A stretch of 64,000 nucleotides of DNA from contig QANU01101648.1 in NCBI GenBank assembly GCA_003254905.1, forward strand, positions 383,217-447,216. Reading direction: 5' to 3'. Each line of letters begins with the position of its first letter. The stretch's first letter is position 1. Source of the DNA: Nissolia schottii. Lineage: Eukaryota > Streptophyta > Magnoliopsida > Fabales > Fabaceae. Below are positions 34,171-47,530 of this stretch, piece after piece. A program made the translations under genes and the position numbers. Below the pieces are notes generated by a model, which did no database searches, was not told the DNA's origin, and saw only the letters and a program-made list of their open reading frames with translations.

Positions 34171-34983
34171 AGGGTTAAATCCTTATGTTTTTACTCGTAT
34201 TTATTTGATTTACATGGCAAATGGTCCACCAAACCAAATTCCACGTAAAACAAGAACAGGCATTATAAAATATAGAAACAAACATTACAAAACTGAGGAA
34301 CAAATATTGTCACCGAGTATTTATGCGTGCATGGACATGTGTGTGTTTAATATTATTCATTTATATGTTTAATAATGTTTGTTTCTCTTTTATATAATGT
34401 TTCTCTTTTATATAATGTTTATTTCTCTACATGGTGTGCATAATGTATCAGTTTTTATGATGTACTAGTAGTGAGACTGGAAATATATTTATATCAACTT
34501 AAATGTAAATGTTTTAGAATTGATTTCTTTGTTTTTTTATTAATAAAAAAAAGCTTATATAACATGGTGTGTGTAGGAATATGCACACATATATTAGATA
34601 TGGTTGCATGCAAAGCTAACAACTTTATCTTCATTCCCTGGTGAAAAAAAAGAGAGGCGCCTTTTATAATTATGTACATGTGCTTGCTTTAATCATGTGA
34701 AGTTCCTTGCTGCGCGAAAGATCTATTAATTACAACATGCTAAATAACTAAAATTCACTGTAGTTAATAAGAGTTTGATAGAAAAGCCTATATCTACTTT
34801 TCCAATCTCTATATTCATAGTTTGAGAAAGAATGGCTTCTATCTACTTGTCTGAGAGACAACCTTTTCCAAGATCAAAAATTAATTGATGATTTTGCTCA
34901 CATGCTCATGCTCAGCCAAATCTTATTACTCTGCAATGTGTACACAGTTATGATTTTAGGACGACTTTCTATTTTATTATTAC

Positions 34984-35043
<60 letters not shown>

Positions 35044-38000
35044 ATTGCATGCATCGTTGACCAACAACATATATACCACTCTTGTGAACAAGATATTTTT
35101 TTAAAGTCTTAAAGCATTATATTAAATATATTTTAAGACATACAATATATAATATTTTATCTATAAATAATGAATCATCTATTTTAAAATGTCAAAATGT
35201 CATTTATTAGTATATTTAACAAAAATAAAATAAAAAATGATAATTCCAATCAACTAAGCATATGATTTGTTTCCGAATGAATCTTTTTGATTGGGGCAGA
35301 ATATTGGGTAGAAGTCAGAGGCAATGACCCCCCTCCCTTTTCTTGTGGGACCCATTTTCTTTGGGTGCTTTCTTTCCGATTTATACACCTGAAACTGAAA
35401 GCCATCTCATTCCCAAGTTAAGTCTTCTCCTGCGTCTAGCCAATGGTTTCTGATTATGCTGCTGATTCTAATTGAGAAAATGTCCCATAACCAAAGGCCA
35501 TGAATTGCACATATATCTGCTTTTTAACACTAACGTCAAACAAGGTGAATCTAAGAAGACAACCCATCAATCTAGAAATTTAAGTGGGGCCCAGAAAATT
35601 TTGTGGGCATGTGATGTATAGATTGAGAAAGGGAGAAAATTTATTAGATTCATAAAATATCAGTTAAAATTATACTTTCTCTTGTTAGAATGACATTTCG
35701 GTAAAAAAAAAATATAAGCAAATATTAACTCTAACTTTTATTATTTTAAAATATCATTTTATAATGAATAAATCTCCATCTTAAATTTTAGTTAAAGTTT
35801 TATGAACACTTAATAATTTATAGAGCGGAAGACACTTGGACTCCCACTCCTTGAGTCCCACCCAAATAAGGGTTGCATTGTGATGATGGCATCGTTGCCC
35901 TAATTTGTGGAGGTCAAAGGGATGGGAGGTTAGAAGAAGTGGACTTTTGCTAGTACTAGTTTTTCATTGAAAATTTGTTACATGATTTTTTTTTATGATT
36001 CGATTGAAGGCTTAAACCCAAATTTATGACATGAGTATAAATTTAATGCATCGTACATAAATATATTTATAATAAAAATTGAATTTTATTACTTTTTGAA
36101 TGATAATATTGTGAATGCACTGAACGTTAGATATTATATTTATATTTATGCAATAATTTTTTACTTATTTCCTAAAACTTAATGTAAGGTAAATTTTAAA
36201 TGAGGTTTGTTTTTTCAGTACCCTTAATTTTTAAAGAGTACTCCTACTTTTGAATATTTAGTGATTATTTTTTTAGTCACATATACTATTATACTACTAT
36301 ATTAAAATATATTTCTAAAATTATTGTAGTTATAGTTTAAATATATAATTCATATGTAAGCTTTTAGCATCAGACAGTGCCAAAGGGCGTTCATAATGAT
36401 TGATGAATTTTTTGACAAATAAGAACTTTTTCGCTTGCCAATGGTTGTTTTCGTGGATTAAATCATGTTTCTCTGCTTTTTTAATGTAATTTTCCTTAAA
36501 AATCTGTCGATATTATTGACGAATAAAAGCCCGTCTGAAATTTCAACCAATTGTCTGTGGTTTTCTAGTAGAGCAACCCTAAATATGTTGTGGATGATCA
36601 TACACACACAAGTGAAAAAGGAGATTGGTCATGTGGTGCAAGGAAAGGAGGTTAACATTGGCCAACATGTGTGCCAATCGAGAATAGAGACAAACGGTAA
36701 GAAGAAAATTCATAGTCAAACGGAAGAGAGAGTAGTGTTTGAGACTAAAAAGCAAGAGAGAGAAAGAGAGAAAATCTAGGGAGTTGTCCATGAGCCACTT
36801 GAGAAAACAATGATGGAAAATGTAGAAGTACATTGTGAAAGAAAAGAAGAAAGAAAATGAGGGGACTAAAAAGATAATGAGCCTTTATGCAAAAGAAAGA
36901 TATGAGGTGTGCTTATATAGAATAATAAGCCGATGAATTTACTTAAGTTAAATGAGGCTTGTTTAAATGAGACTACTAGTACTAACCATAATTCTTCTCT
37001 GGTTAGTTAGTTAGTATGATTGTATTTCTTTTACATGTAATGACTTTTAAACTAGGTAATTGGGTTTGAGTTCACATACGAAATGAAATGTTTTCTATCC
37101 AAAAAAAATCCAAGTTGCAGCCAGCCAAGAGACAATGACTCATTTCAAGTGGTTGATGACAATGCATACAAATTGGGTTTATCTGCCGAATATAATTTGA
37201 ATGTTGCATTTATGTGTCTGATCTTTCCTCTTTTGATGTAGGTGATGATTCATGGACGAATCTCTCAAGGATGATGGAATGATGAGAATTAGACATGTAG
37301 TCCAAGTATTTGCACTACAAGAATGCAATGATTGGTTGCAAGAGCTTTCTCGAAGGATTTAATTTGTTGTAGAGGTTTAGCTAATCATTAAATAATATCC
37401 AAGATGGTTGACGTTGATTGTGATTCAAAAGCCAAACTGAACTAGAGTGTTTATAGTGTAGTGCACAAGTAATTGAATTAACTCCGGAGATGGACCTCGA
37501 GGCTTCTGGTGGTGAATCCAAGAGACATATAGAGGGTTCATCTCCAAACATTTTAACGCTCAAGTTAGTGTGGGCATATGGAGGTACTGGATAGAAATTA
37601 TGTACATAGTCTTTAGGGTATCATCATGATATATAGGAGGTAAGGGGATATGGGTTGTCTCCCATTATCCCGGGATAGGAGATCATTAATCATCTCCTAT
37701 TATCTTGGGGGCGATCCTTCTATTTTGGGATCTCTATCCTCATGTCATTATAAACATTCACTTATCTCCCTATTTAGATTTCAGAGTCTGGGTTCAAAAT
37801 GTAGGTTAGATCTTAAGTGGATTGAGTTTTGATTCTATTTCTAGGTCATACTAATTAAGGTCCATTTCAACTCCTTAAGATAGACTTTGTGAATAGCTCG
37901 CAACAAATGTTTTTGGCCTTCATTTGTACTCTTCATTAGTTTTCCCCCTTGTTGGCACTCATTAGTATTTCAACTTTTTAATTATTATAATTAGTTTTTG

Positions 38001-38935
38001 GACTTGTAGTAAGTTTAGAGTTTCTCTTAGGATTAGTATTCATGATAGGTAGTTTATTTATTTTTTATTAGCTTTATTCTTTATTTCTTCATTAAAAATA
38101 GACTCATTAGCATATTGTAAGCGAAATAATTTATCAACACAATTTGTGCGGTTAATTTATTGTTCTCTCGCATATTTTGTGACTTTTATTGATATTATTG
38201 TTTCTTGTGTCATTTATAAACAATGGCCAACAATCTAACTGAGTAAGGATTGATGTCGATGTCTATCCAAATCTCTTACGAAAATTGTATTTTTTACATA
38301 AAATTTATATCACAGACCCTTGAATGTTTTTAAATTGGACTATTTTCTTGCTCTAATAACATCATAGAGATTTAATCTAAAATGAGTGGCTCCAATACAT
38401 TTTACATTCGGACAGGGCATCTATTGGTCAAATAGGCAAACAAGATTATTGGAGGTGGACCCAAAATCCGATCGGGGTTTGATTGCAAATAAAAGTTCAC
38501 TCTCTTATGTATGTGGAACCAATTTGCATGCGACCCATTTAAGCTAGGTGGGTCATCAATGACTAGACTATCACATTACTCATTTCTTTCCAAAAACTTC
38601 CAAAGATAATTATTACTACTAGAAATAGTGAGCATAAACTAGAGTATAGTAGCAGGGTTTCAAGTGCTTTGTTTAATGATTTTATGTGCTTGAGTAGCAC
38701 AATTAGCTACCTTTTCATCATAATTATGTTTAGAGGTTGTCTCCATTGACAAATCTCCTAGACTAGTGTCACGGATTCTATTTCGGCCTTTCCCATAAGG
38801 TGAAAAGGTGAACGTGTTTTACCCATGAATTGAAGGCAAATCCATACTGCTAATAGCAAATTAATAAACCTTAATTAATAGTATAAATTCATGTGTAGAA
38901 TTGAGCTACTATAAGTAAGGTAAATACTTAAAAGT
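34171..38935. other. AT-rich intergenic
   Basis: No gene supported. Short open frames at 34163-34372, 36465-36779 and 37650-37832 show no domain. Contains an (AAT)n array described separately. Confidence 0.5.
34984..35039. repeat. (AAT)n microsatellite
   Basis: Perfect trinucleotide run of about 18 units. Confidence 0.9.
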
Positions 38936-39260
38936 GTTAAATTTGTTTTTAGTTTATGAAATATTATAAATTTTTATTTTATTTTTAAAAATTGTTTTAT
39001 TTGAAAATAATCTCTGACAAATTTTATTTTATTTAATCATTGCCATCAAGTTGGATCATTAATTGTTGACGTAAATTTTGTGTGAACACTTGGTCTATCA
39101 TGTTATCAAATTAACTATTACTTTAGCAGTTAACAACCAAATTTGATGACAAAGACTAAATCCTACAAACTTTTTTAGTAGAGACAATTTTCTAACAAAA
39201 AAATTTTTAAGAATAAAACACAAAATTTATAATTTTTCAGAACTAAAAATCTATTTAACC
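38936..39260. mobile_element. MITE-like element, ~325 bp, ~85-bp inverted arms
   Basis: Left arm GTTAAATTTGTTTTTAGTTT pairs in inverted sense with the right arm ending 'ctatttaacc' (39251-39260). Matching continues through 'attataaattttt'. There is no coding sequence and no clear target duplication. Confidence 0.65.
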
Positions 39261-42200
39261 GTTATTAAAATAAGTAACTTTTTTTGGTTCTCTTAATCCG
39301 GATCCCTTTCCACACTTTTATATATCTCTCCGTCACAATCAAAGCTGTAACGCATTATTACTTTAGAATTGGAATCCAATCGAATATTGAGGTAATTGTC
39401 AAGTCGTTTTCATTCAAGCTAAACCAGCTCACATTATTACTTAGTTAATTAAGTTTAAGATGAACTAGATTGTGGGTTACTTAATTAAGATATTTATGCT
39501 AATTTGGTATTAGTTCTTCGGGTTGAGCTTTACTTATTTCTTGGGTCACTTTCAAGGGATCTTAGGTAACTTGCCTTTTTGTTTTTAATTTATTTTTTTT
39601 ACAAACTAAGAGCAATAGGACGGGAATCCAATTAATTAAACTGCGGGTTGCAACTAATTAAATTCGTGATTACTGACAAAATCAATGCGTTGAGAAACAT
39701 TTATTCTCTTTGTTGATTAAACAATTAATCGCCGATTAAGTTACATAAATATTTAATTCTCTTTGTTCCATGGATTAAGGTTGACGGTTCATGCACTATT
39801 TGTAATACACCCCATAGAGACGAAGAAAGGAAAAACAGGATCAGATCAATTCACAACAAACATAACTGACAAATGACAAACATTAGATAAATTATTAAGT
39901 GTTTAGTTTGGCGGAACTCAATATTGTAAATTAGTACAATTGTGGTCTTAATTATAATGGTCGTTTAATCACGTCCATAAATATTCACTTATATAATTAG
40001 TATCCAAAATGTCAATTCAACACAAGAATTGTCCTCTCTTTTTCTTTTGTAAATAAAGCTGTTGTCTTTAGCACGTATACTATATATATAAACATAATTG
40101 ATAAAATTAACCACCAAGCATATGTATCGGAATATTATGGAAGCCTTAATTAATTTCCTGTTCCAGTGATAACATATACATAAATTTCAGGAAAAAATTG
40201 CTTGCACATAAATTATATTATATCATGCTAATTAATATATTCAGCATGTTCTCTAGTAGGTTAAGGTTTAACTTCATTTTTATTGATGGGTATATATTGG
40301 TATGTTGTGTACGTGAGTATTTCCACATGCTCATTAATCAACTTGGTTGCCTGTTACTTGCAAGCAAGGGATATATTATAAGCTTTTCTGTAACTTGTAG
40401 ATATATGCATCAAAGGGCAATAATAATATAAGTCAAGTCCAACAAAAGGTAAAGAATCCATGTGGCTGAAGCAAACTACATTGTCAAGCACATGATGTTT
40501 CATCATACCATAATTAGGTCTAATTATTAACAAGAAATAAAATCGCCGACCCTCCAATATTGAAATTGAAACAATAAAATTGTCGTCAACTATAGACCCA
40601 AAAATCAGGGTGATAATTCAAAAAAGGGTTAGGAATTTGTTAATGGATGCGAAATTCTTAACATGAATTGACTCCAATAGTATTCCCCCACCACGAAGTC
40701 GAGCATATATGGCAAACTTCATTGTGGAATTTTTTGACCTTATACCTTCCACAAAAAAAGAAAAAGAAAAACTTCAAATAGAGATATTCAACCACTTTCT
40801 TTCTATGGGTTTCCCGTCGTTTCCCAATAACATGATGTCAAATCATTATCTTACCAGACACCATATCAAAATGTACTATAATTGATGAGTCGGTTAACAA
40901 AAATAAAAACACAATAGCTCAAGGCCTATTAATTTGAGTGTTTTATGTTTTCATTTTTGGCGGAATAACAAGAAATGAATTTTAAAATGCGTTTGATTGA
41001 ATTTTAATATTGAAAACGTTTTCAAAAAATATTTCTTGAAATAAATGAAAACATAAAAACACGAAATCCTAATTTTCATTGTTTACGGTCAATATGTTGG
41101 CACTACCGTATAAACATTACATATTGACGGATTTTATAGTTAGGTTTAACTGTAAATTTCGTGTTTAAATTCGTTGTTATTAATCTTTTTTAACTCTTGT
41201 CACGAAGCATGTCAGAGTAACCATTGAATAATATATTCATAATTATTTTTGCTAATAGTTCGTGATGTTAAGTGGCAACAATTAATTATTGACAGATATA
41301 TTTACTAATATATTTTTTTAAAAAAAATAGATTAGACATTATTAGTAGAGATATCTATTGGTAATTTATTAAATTAAAAGTAAATAAATAGTCAGGACAT
41401 TACATGTAGATATATTCGTCAGTAATTTATTAAATTTTAAAAAACATTAATTAAAAGATAAATTATACTTTAAATTGAACTTTTCTTTTGTTTATGTTTC
41501 TAAACTCTTTTTCTAATAAAGAAGTTAAAATTAATTAATAGAGTTTATTATTCTTTTGTGGCGACCCCACCCTCATCCTTATTTTTCTCTTTTCTCGCTC
41601 CTCTTCTTTTGCTCTCCTCTTTTGTAAGTGTCAAAAAGGAGGATTGTCATCGTTTTTCTTCAATGACAGTCCCCCGCATTTTCTTTTTATATATTTAGAA
41701 TTTTTTTCTTATGCTTTCGCATTATTTGTGGTGTTTTCATTCCATTTTTTTGTTGTAGTTATGTTCCCCTTTTTAGTGTTTTCTTTGTCTTTTATGGTTG
41801 TTTTTGTTTCTTTGTGAGATTTTGTTTATAGGAATCTTAAAGATGAAGAAGATATTCAGATTTATCGTGAAATGAAACATAATGCATTCTTCAAACTCAA
41901 GTACTAGTAGTGTTGGTCTTCAATATGAAATATGCTTAGAGATTTGTAGTCTTCAAATAAGGAGCAGATTTACAAATCTTCAGTTAATTCAAGGTGAATG
42001 ATGTATTCATGTCTTATTAATGTTAGATTTAATGTATTATTTTTAATTTGTAAGTGCTATTAGATTGTTCTATAAATGAAATTCTTATTTTCTCGTCAAA
42101 AATAATAATAAATAGATATTTATATTTTAATGTAATATTACATTTTAAATTAAAAATAATAAGTTAAACATGTTAATTATGTGAATTTAAATATATATTT

Positions 42201-42730
42201 TTTATTAACATAAACACTTATTTGAATGTGTGTCTAAACATAAAATAATATTTTCATAAGTTACTTTTTAAATTTAACATTTTGCTAAAAGTTCATATTA
42301 CATAAAGGCTTATTATTAAGCTCTTTACCCAAATGACTCTAAGTGTGTGTTTGGATTAAAGTTTGTAAATTAATGGCATTTGCACCAACTTTATTTTATC
42401 AAAATTAATTTTGATCAAAAGTGAGTTGATATCAACGTAATTTATGTTTCGAAACTTTTATCTATGTACCAAAAAAAGGAATTTTTATCTCAAAAGTCAT
42501 TATAACAAATTGTATTAATGTTGTTTAGATGATATTAAAGAAATCACTTTTGAGCACGTAATCTCACTTTTGTGTGTAGTTACTTAAGCAATTAAAAGTT
42601 ATAATAATTTTTATTTCTAGTGCTATTAATATTATTGTAAAATTATAAATATGCACAATATTCTTACTTTTTTTAATTATTATTGAGTATTATAAATTTT
42701 GACATAATTATTACACTTTAAAGCCTGAGT

Positions 42731-42781
<51 letters not shown>

Positions 42782-45700
42782 TTTATGCATTATGATCTAA
42801 CGTGATAATTACAACATATCATGACACTACAATATGTGATAGCTTGGTGGTTGGAGAGCTACTTAATGTCACAAGTTCTAATCTTGGTAGAGCACAAAAA
42901 ATAAATAATTATTAAAGTAACATATATAATAATAAACACAGTATAAGTTGTTTTTCTGATAGTGTGGAAACGAAAATGGAAACTAACATAGCATTTACAC
43001 TGTCATCCATTTATGCTAAAATTAAACTCTTTCTCTATATACATCATTTAAGTTTAACTTCCAATCAAGTTATATAAATTGAAATATTAAAGATCAAAAT
43101 TCAAATTCTTTCATGTTAAAAATGAGTTGATTTGAATTGGTTAAATCTTGTGTTGAAGATCAGCATACCTAATTTTAGCGGAAGGGTTATCCCATTTTGA
43201 CACCCTGAAATTAATGTAATGGCAATTTTATAAATTTCTTGAAATTAAAAAATGTGTTTCAATGCAATTAATTCAAAATAACTATGGACTTAAAAGAATT
43301 AAAATTAAAAATAAAAACAAAAAATACTTTCTAAATATGAACATGTCTTTAACATCTATCTTAAAATGTATACACTGATTTAAGTCGAGCTATGCATAAC
43401 CTGATAATTAAATGTAGTAATTATATATGTTACTTTTAATATCTAAAACTAAAACTTTTTTCAGACTTTAACATTTCTCTTTTGATAAAGGTGACAAAGA
43501 GAAGAGAAAGCAATATGTATTGGATACCACCTATGAGCGAGTCAGAGTCAAAGGTCAACTAGATCCTGTCATTGTTAACCATTCAAATGCACATACAGTC
43601 AGACAACCTACCTGCGTTACCAATTCCCTTTGTCCCTTAACTTAGAGGAGAAAGTCCTAGAAGCGGGGAAGATATATACATTCAATCAATTGCTTTGGGA
43701 TATGACATTGCCTCAATTGCATGGAGACTCTGGTGATAAAAATCTTAAAGGTATCATTGAAATTTCAATGATTCAATCTACAATAGATATGATAGATTAG
43801 GCAGTGGCCAAGCTTAGATTGGATCGATTGAAGGAATTGGACAGCGCGCGGCGCAACAAGACAAGTACCAAAAAATTTCCATATTAATGAAATATATTTA
43901 ATCAGTGTTTTACGAGAATTGTCAATTACTAATTTAAATATAGAGTATTAAAACATTAAAAAAATTACTAAAAAATAATAATTAAATATTAAATGTGCTC
44001 TATAAACATATAAGTATTTCTTTAAGAGGAGTGGAGTGCCTTGTAAGCTTCTAACAGGGGAAATATCAAATCAAACTCATTCAAAAATGACAATGATAGT
44101 TCCCTGTATTGATGCTGCCTTGACTTGTACAGTGTCACATTTTCAAGTGCTACCTACGAAGATTAAAATTAGTTACCTAGGATATGTAGTGTGTAATGAT
44201 CGATCATGTACTAGATTTGATATCATTTCTTGGGTTATTATTTATTAGCATGAAGAATTTGAGCATGTCTACAGTGGCCTAAAGTCCTTGATCTATTATT
44301 ACGAAGCATTGCCGTTTGGTTTCAACTTCCAATTGCAAGTGTCATTGTCACATTATTTTATAATTTTGGGAGAGAGAGATCAAAATCAAAAAGCAATTCT
44401 CTAGCTACTTGAAATTTATGATCGGTAACAACTCTTGTAATAACTGATGTGTTACATCAAATGGGAAAAAAGAAGGGTTCAATTGAGCCACAAACAGTGT
44501 TTCAGGTAAAGAAAAAATTAACAAAGTACCTTTGAAAGGACTAGTCGGTAGACAAAAAGGTTGAAGGGCCATCTCCTTTTAAGGGGGGGAATGCCTGCGA
44601 TGATTTTTATTTTTCCCCTAACTTATCACAAAAGCACCTATATATCTAGCTAATAGCCTATTGCTTTGAAAGTCATAAAGGGAAATTAATAATGTTATTA
44701 TTGTCTCAGTCCACTGTTCAACACCAACATCAAAGGGGAGATACATTCACTCATGGGGGGGGGGGGGGACGAATGACAAATTGCGAATGCGATAGCTGCA
44801 ATGGATGCTGTTCACCTGATCCATTTTTCATTTATACATCATCATATATTAGATTCAATTTAAAATTTTCCTTTTTTACGAAAAATCCATAAGTATTTTG
44901 GTGAGTAATTGATAAATCATGAGGCGTGTTACATTTTTTTTTTCCATTATGCATTAGACCTCGTTTGGTTTATCGTATTAAAAAATATATTATATAAATT
45001 TATATATTATCATGTATTTATTGTGTTACGTATAATTATATAATTTTATTCTATTTAATCTTTGTAATATCAATTTATAATTAATACTAAAACAAAAAAT
45101 AGAAAATAAATGACTGATGATTATATGATGATGAAAAAGAAAAGAGGGGATAAGTAAAAATATTTTAAGATTAAGTGAACAAAAGTAATACTATTTGACT
45201 TAATCAAACTTCAGAAAACATGATAAATTAATACGATAATCATAAAATAAGAATGGATAAGACCGTATAAAATTATCTCATCATATGTTACACTAAAGAT
45301 GTAATGAAAACTAATTTTATAATATTAATTAATATTGTCGAGTCCTATATAAGACAAGAAATAACAGAGCTTTATTTCATTAACTTAACCTTATAACTTT
45401 AAAAGAACAAAGCTCGGAAGGGTGTGTGAAAAGTCCATTGATAGGGGTGATATATAAAAAGCTGGGTGAAAGGGAGCACGTGAAGGGGGGAAATTAGGCG
45501 AAGGGTGGAACTTGAAGTTGGTTTAGGTATAAGATGCGTCTAATGTGGTACACTCAACCATAATTTTGAACGTGCAACGTGCATCATCATTTTCATTTGT
45601 CACAGTCCGTGAGAGTCACGCAGCTAAATTTTTCTAAGACTTGACCCCCACTTCCCCACCCTGCTAGCCGCTGTTTGTTATCTATCAATCTCTCGCTCCT

Positions 45701-46930
45701 TCGTGTGCAAAATGTTAGAAGATGTGCGTTTTTTTTAAAAAAATAATACTCATTTTAATTTTTAAAAGTGCACTTAATTTTTTAAATTTAAAATTTAACT
45801 TTTTAATAAATTATAGGTCAAAATTAGTTACTTAATTTATTATCATTATTGTATTGTCGTTGGTTTATTAAAGGAAAAATAACAACAATTGAAACTAGTC
45901 GCACTTGAGACTGTAAATGAGACCGCTAAAGTAGTTATGGTGATAAATGAAATTACAATAACAACTAAAATTTGTATCTCCAAGTGTCATCGCACACATA
46001 TATTTAGTCTCACACATCATCTATTGTTATCTCATTCATTCGAAAAATTGGTGAAAGCATGACAATACAATAATGATAATGAATGAGTAGACTAATTTGA
46101 CCTGCAACTAACAATTTGAAGGATTAAAAAGTCAAATTTTGAATTTCAAGAATTAAAGTAACTTAAACTTATACATTTAGGGATCAAAATGAGTATTTTT
46201 TTCATTATTTTTTTATTCAATTTCATTATATATACGAACACACTATTTAACGCCCTCGTGCTATAGAAACCCGGTCTGTCAGATGTATTCAATAATGACC
46301 GGTTCATTAATGATACAGGAGTTACTAAATTGATTCATGCGATAAATTGTTTACCCAGCTGAAAAAGATGGGGATGGACATAAATTTCCTAAGCTATACC
46401 ATTACGTTGTTTGTATTTATTGTAGGTGAAATATTGCGCCGGTACATCATTAATTCCTTTTTACTACTCCTTTTTATAATATGCGTTTAAATTTTGTCAA
46501 ATTACTTTTCAAAATATTTGCCAAACAAAATTATTTTATGTGAGCACAAGTTTAATATGTTATTTTTAAATACTTATAATAAAAATTATTTTTACTTGAT
46601 AAAATTTAAAAATACTTAGTAAGACACACAATAAATGTGGTATAACTCACTTTTATTATTTATATGCCTAAATATAATGTGTTAAATTTGTGCTTACATA
46701 ATTTTTTTTTTGTCCAACTCATGTATCAAGGTAGTATTAAATTTTTTTCCAAGAATACCCTAAATTGTTACCTTTTATTTCAAAAGTTAATTTTGAAAGA
46801 AAAACAAGGATAAGAAAATTAGACCAACATCAAAATGGTTAAGACAAGAGTTTAGAAGTTTAATTGGTTAAATCAGTCAACTGAGATCAAATAATAAAAA
46901 TATATATTTTATTATTTATGTGTATATACA
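39261..46930. other. AT-rich intergenic
   Basis: No gene supported in this 7.7-kb stretch. It contains an (AT)n run at 42734-42778 and a run of 14 G at 44755-44768. Less AT-rich islands at 43480-43760 and 45420-45720 have no open frame of note. They could be regulatory, but nothing specific is visible. Confidence 0.5.
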
Positions 46931-47145
46931 GGGAATGACTTTCGTGAGAAGGGTTATTATATATGAGAGTTAGAATAATGAATATTGATCATTATGATCT
47001 TACATAAATGATCAAGATTAGAAGTGGATGTCATATGATCACTCAAAAAGTCACATGACTTTTATGTTTTAATCTTGATCATTTATGTAAGATTCAATGA
47101 TCAAGATTCATTTCTCTTACTCTCGTATATAATAATTTCATTCCC
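46931..47145. mobile_element. MITE-like element, 215 bp, ~68-bp inverted arms
   Basis: Both ends read GGGAATGA (left at 46931, right complement TCATTCCC ending 47145). Inside, 'cttacataaatgatcaagat' on the left is matched by its complement on the right (about 47072-47091). The right end touches the rDNA fragment with no intervening base. Confidence 0.75.
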
Positions 47146-47355
47146 AAATTCTCCGTCACCCGTCACCACCATGGTAAGCCACTATCCTATCATCGTAAGT
47201 TGATATGACAGAAATTTGAATGATGTGTCGGCACTAGGGTCGTGCGATCCAACGAGTTATCATGAATCATCAAAGCAGAGTCTGCATTGACCTTTTATCT
47301 AATAAATGCATCCTTTCTAGAAGTCGGGGTTTGTTGCATGCATTAGCTCTAGATT
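47146..47355 (-). pseudogene. 18S rRNA gene fragment (5' domain)
   Basis: The + strand is the complement of plant 18S rRNA. Recognisable blocks are 'ctccgtcacccgtcaccacc', 'gagttatcatgaatcatcaa', 'ccttttatctaataaatgca' and 'aagtcggggtttgttgca'. About 210 nt of the 5' domain is covered, with scattered substitutions and small deletions, so it is decayed. It is isolated from any rDNA array and lies in AT-rich DNA, which indicates insertion of an rDNA piece. Confidence 0.9.
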
Positions 47356-47356
47356 T

Positions 47357-47530
47357 TGGACTCGTGTGTCGCAACGCGACCTGAGCGGGCACCGCTTCTG
47401 GGCCGACAGGCGCGCACTCAATAGTTCAATGTTCCTTTGCATGTTCGGTGTCGGGGTTTGTTGAGGCGCGGCATCACTAGCCCCCCTGGTAGTGTGAGAA
47501 CTAGTTCGCGAGTCATGCTTGTTTGCGAGG
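47357..47530 (-). pseudogene. rDNA ITS1 fragment
   Basis: On the - strand it contains AACAAACCCCG followed by a diverged form of the angiosperm ITS1 motif ending in AAGGAA. Then come GTGCGCGCCTGTCGGCCC and a GC-rich tail. It is GC-rich, in contrast with the flanks. In rDNA, ITS1 follows the 3' end of 18S; here it runs directly into the 18S 5' domain, an order that requires a deletion across unit boundaries. Confidence 0.75.

Noticed and set aside
37313..37326. CACTACAAGAATG resembling a CACTA transposon end
   Set aside because: No inverted partner or 3-bp duplication was found; a single 12-13-base match is not enough.
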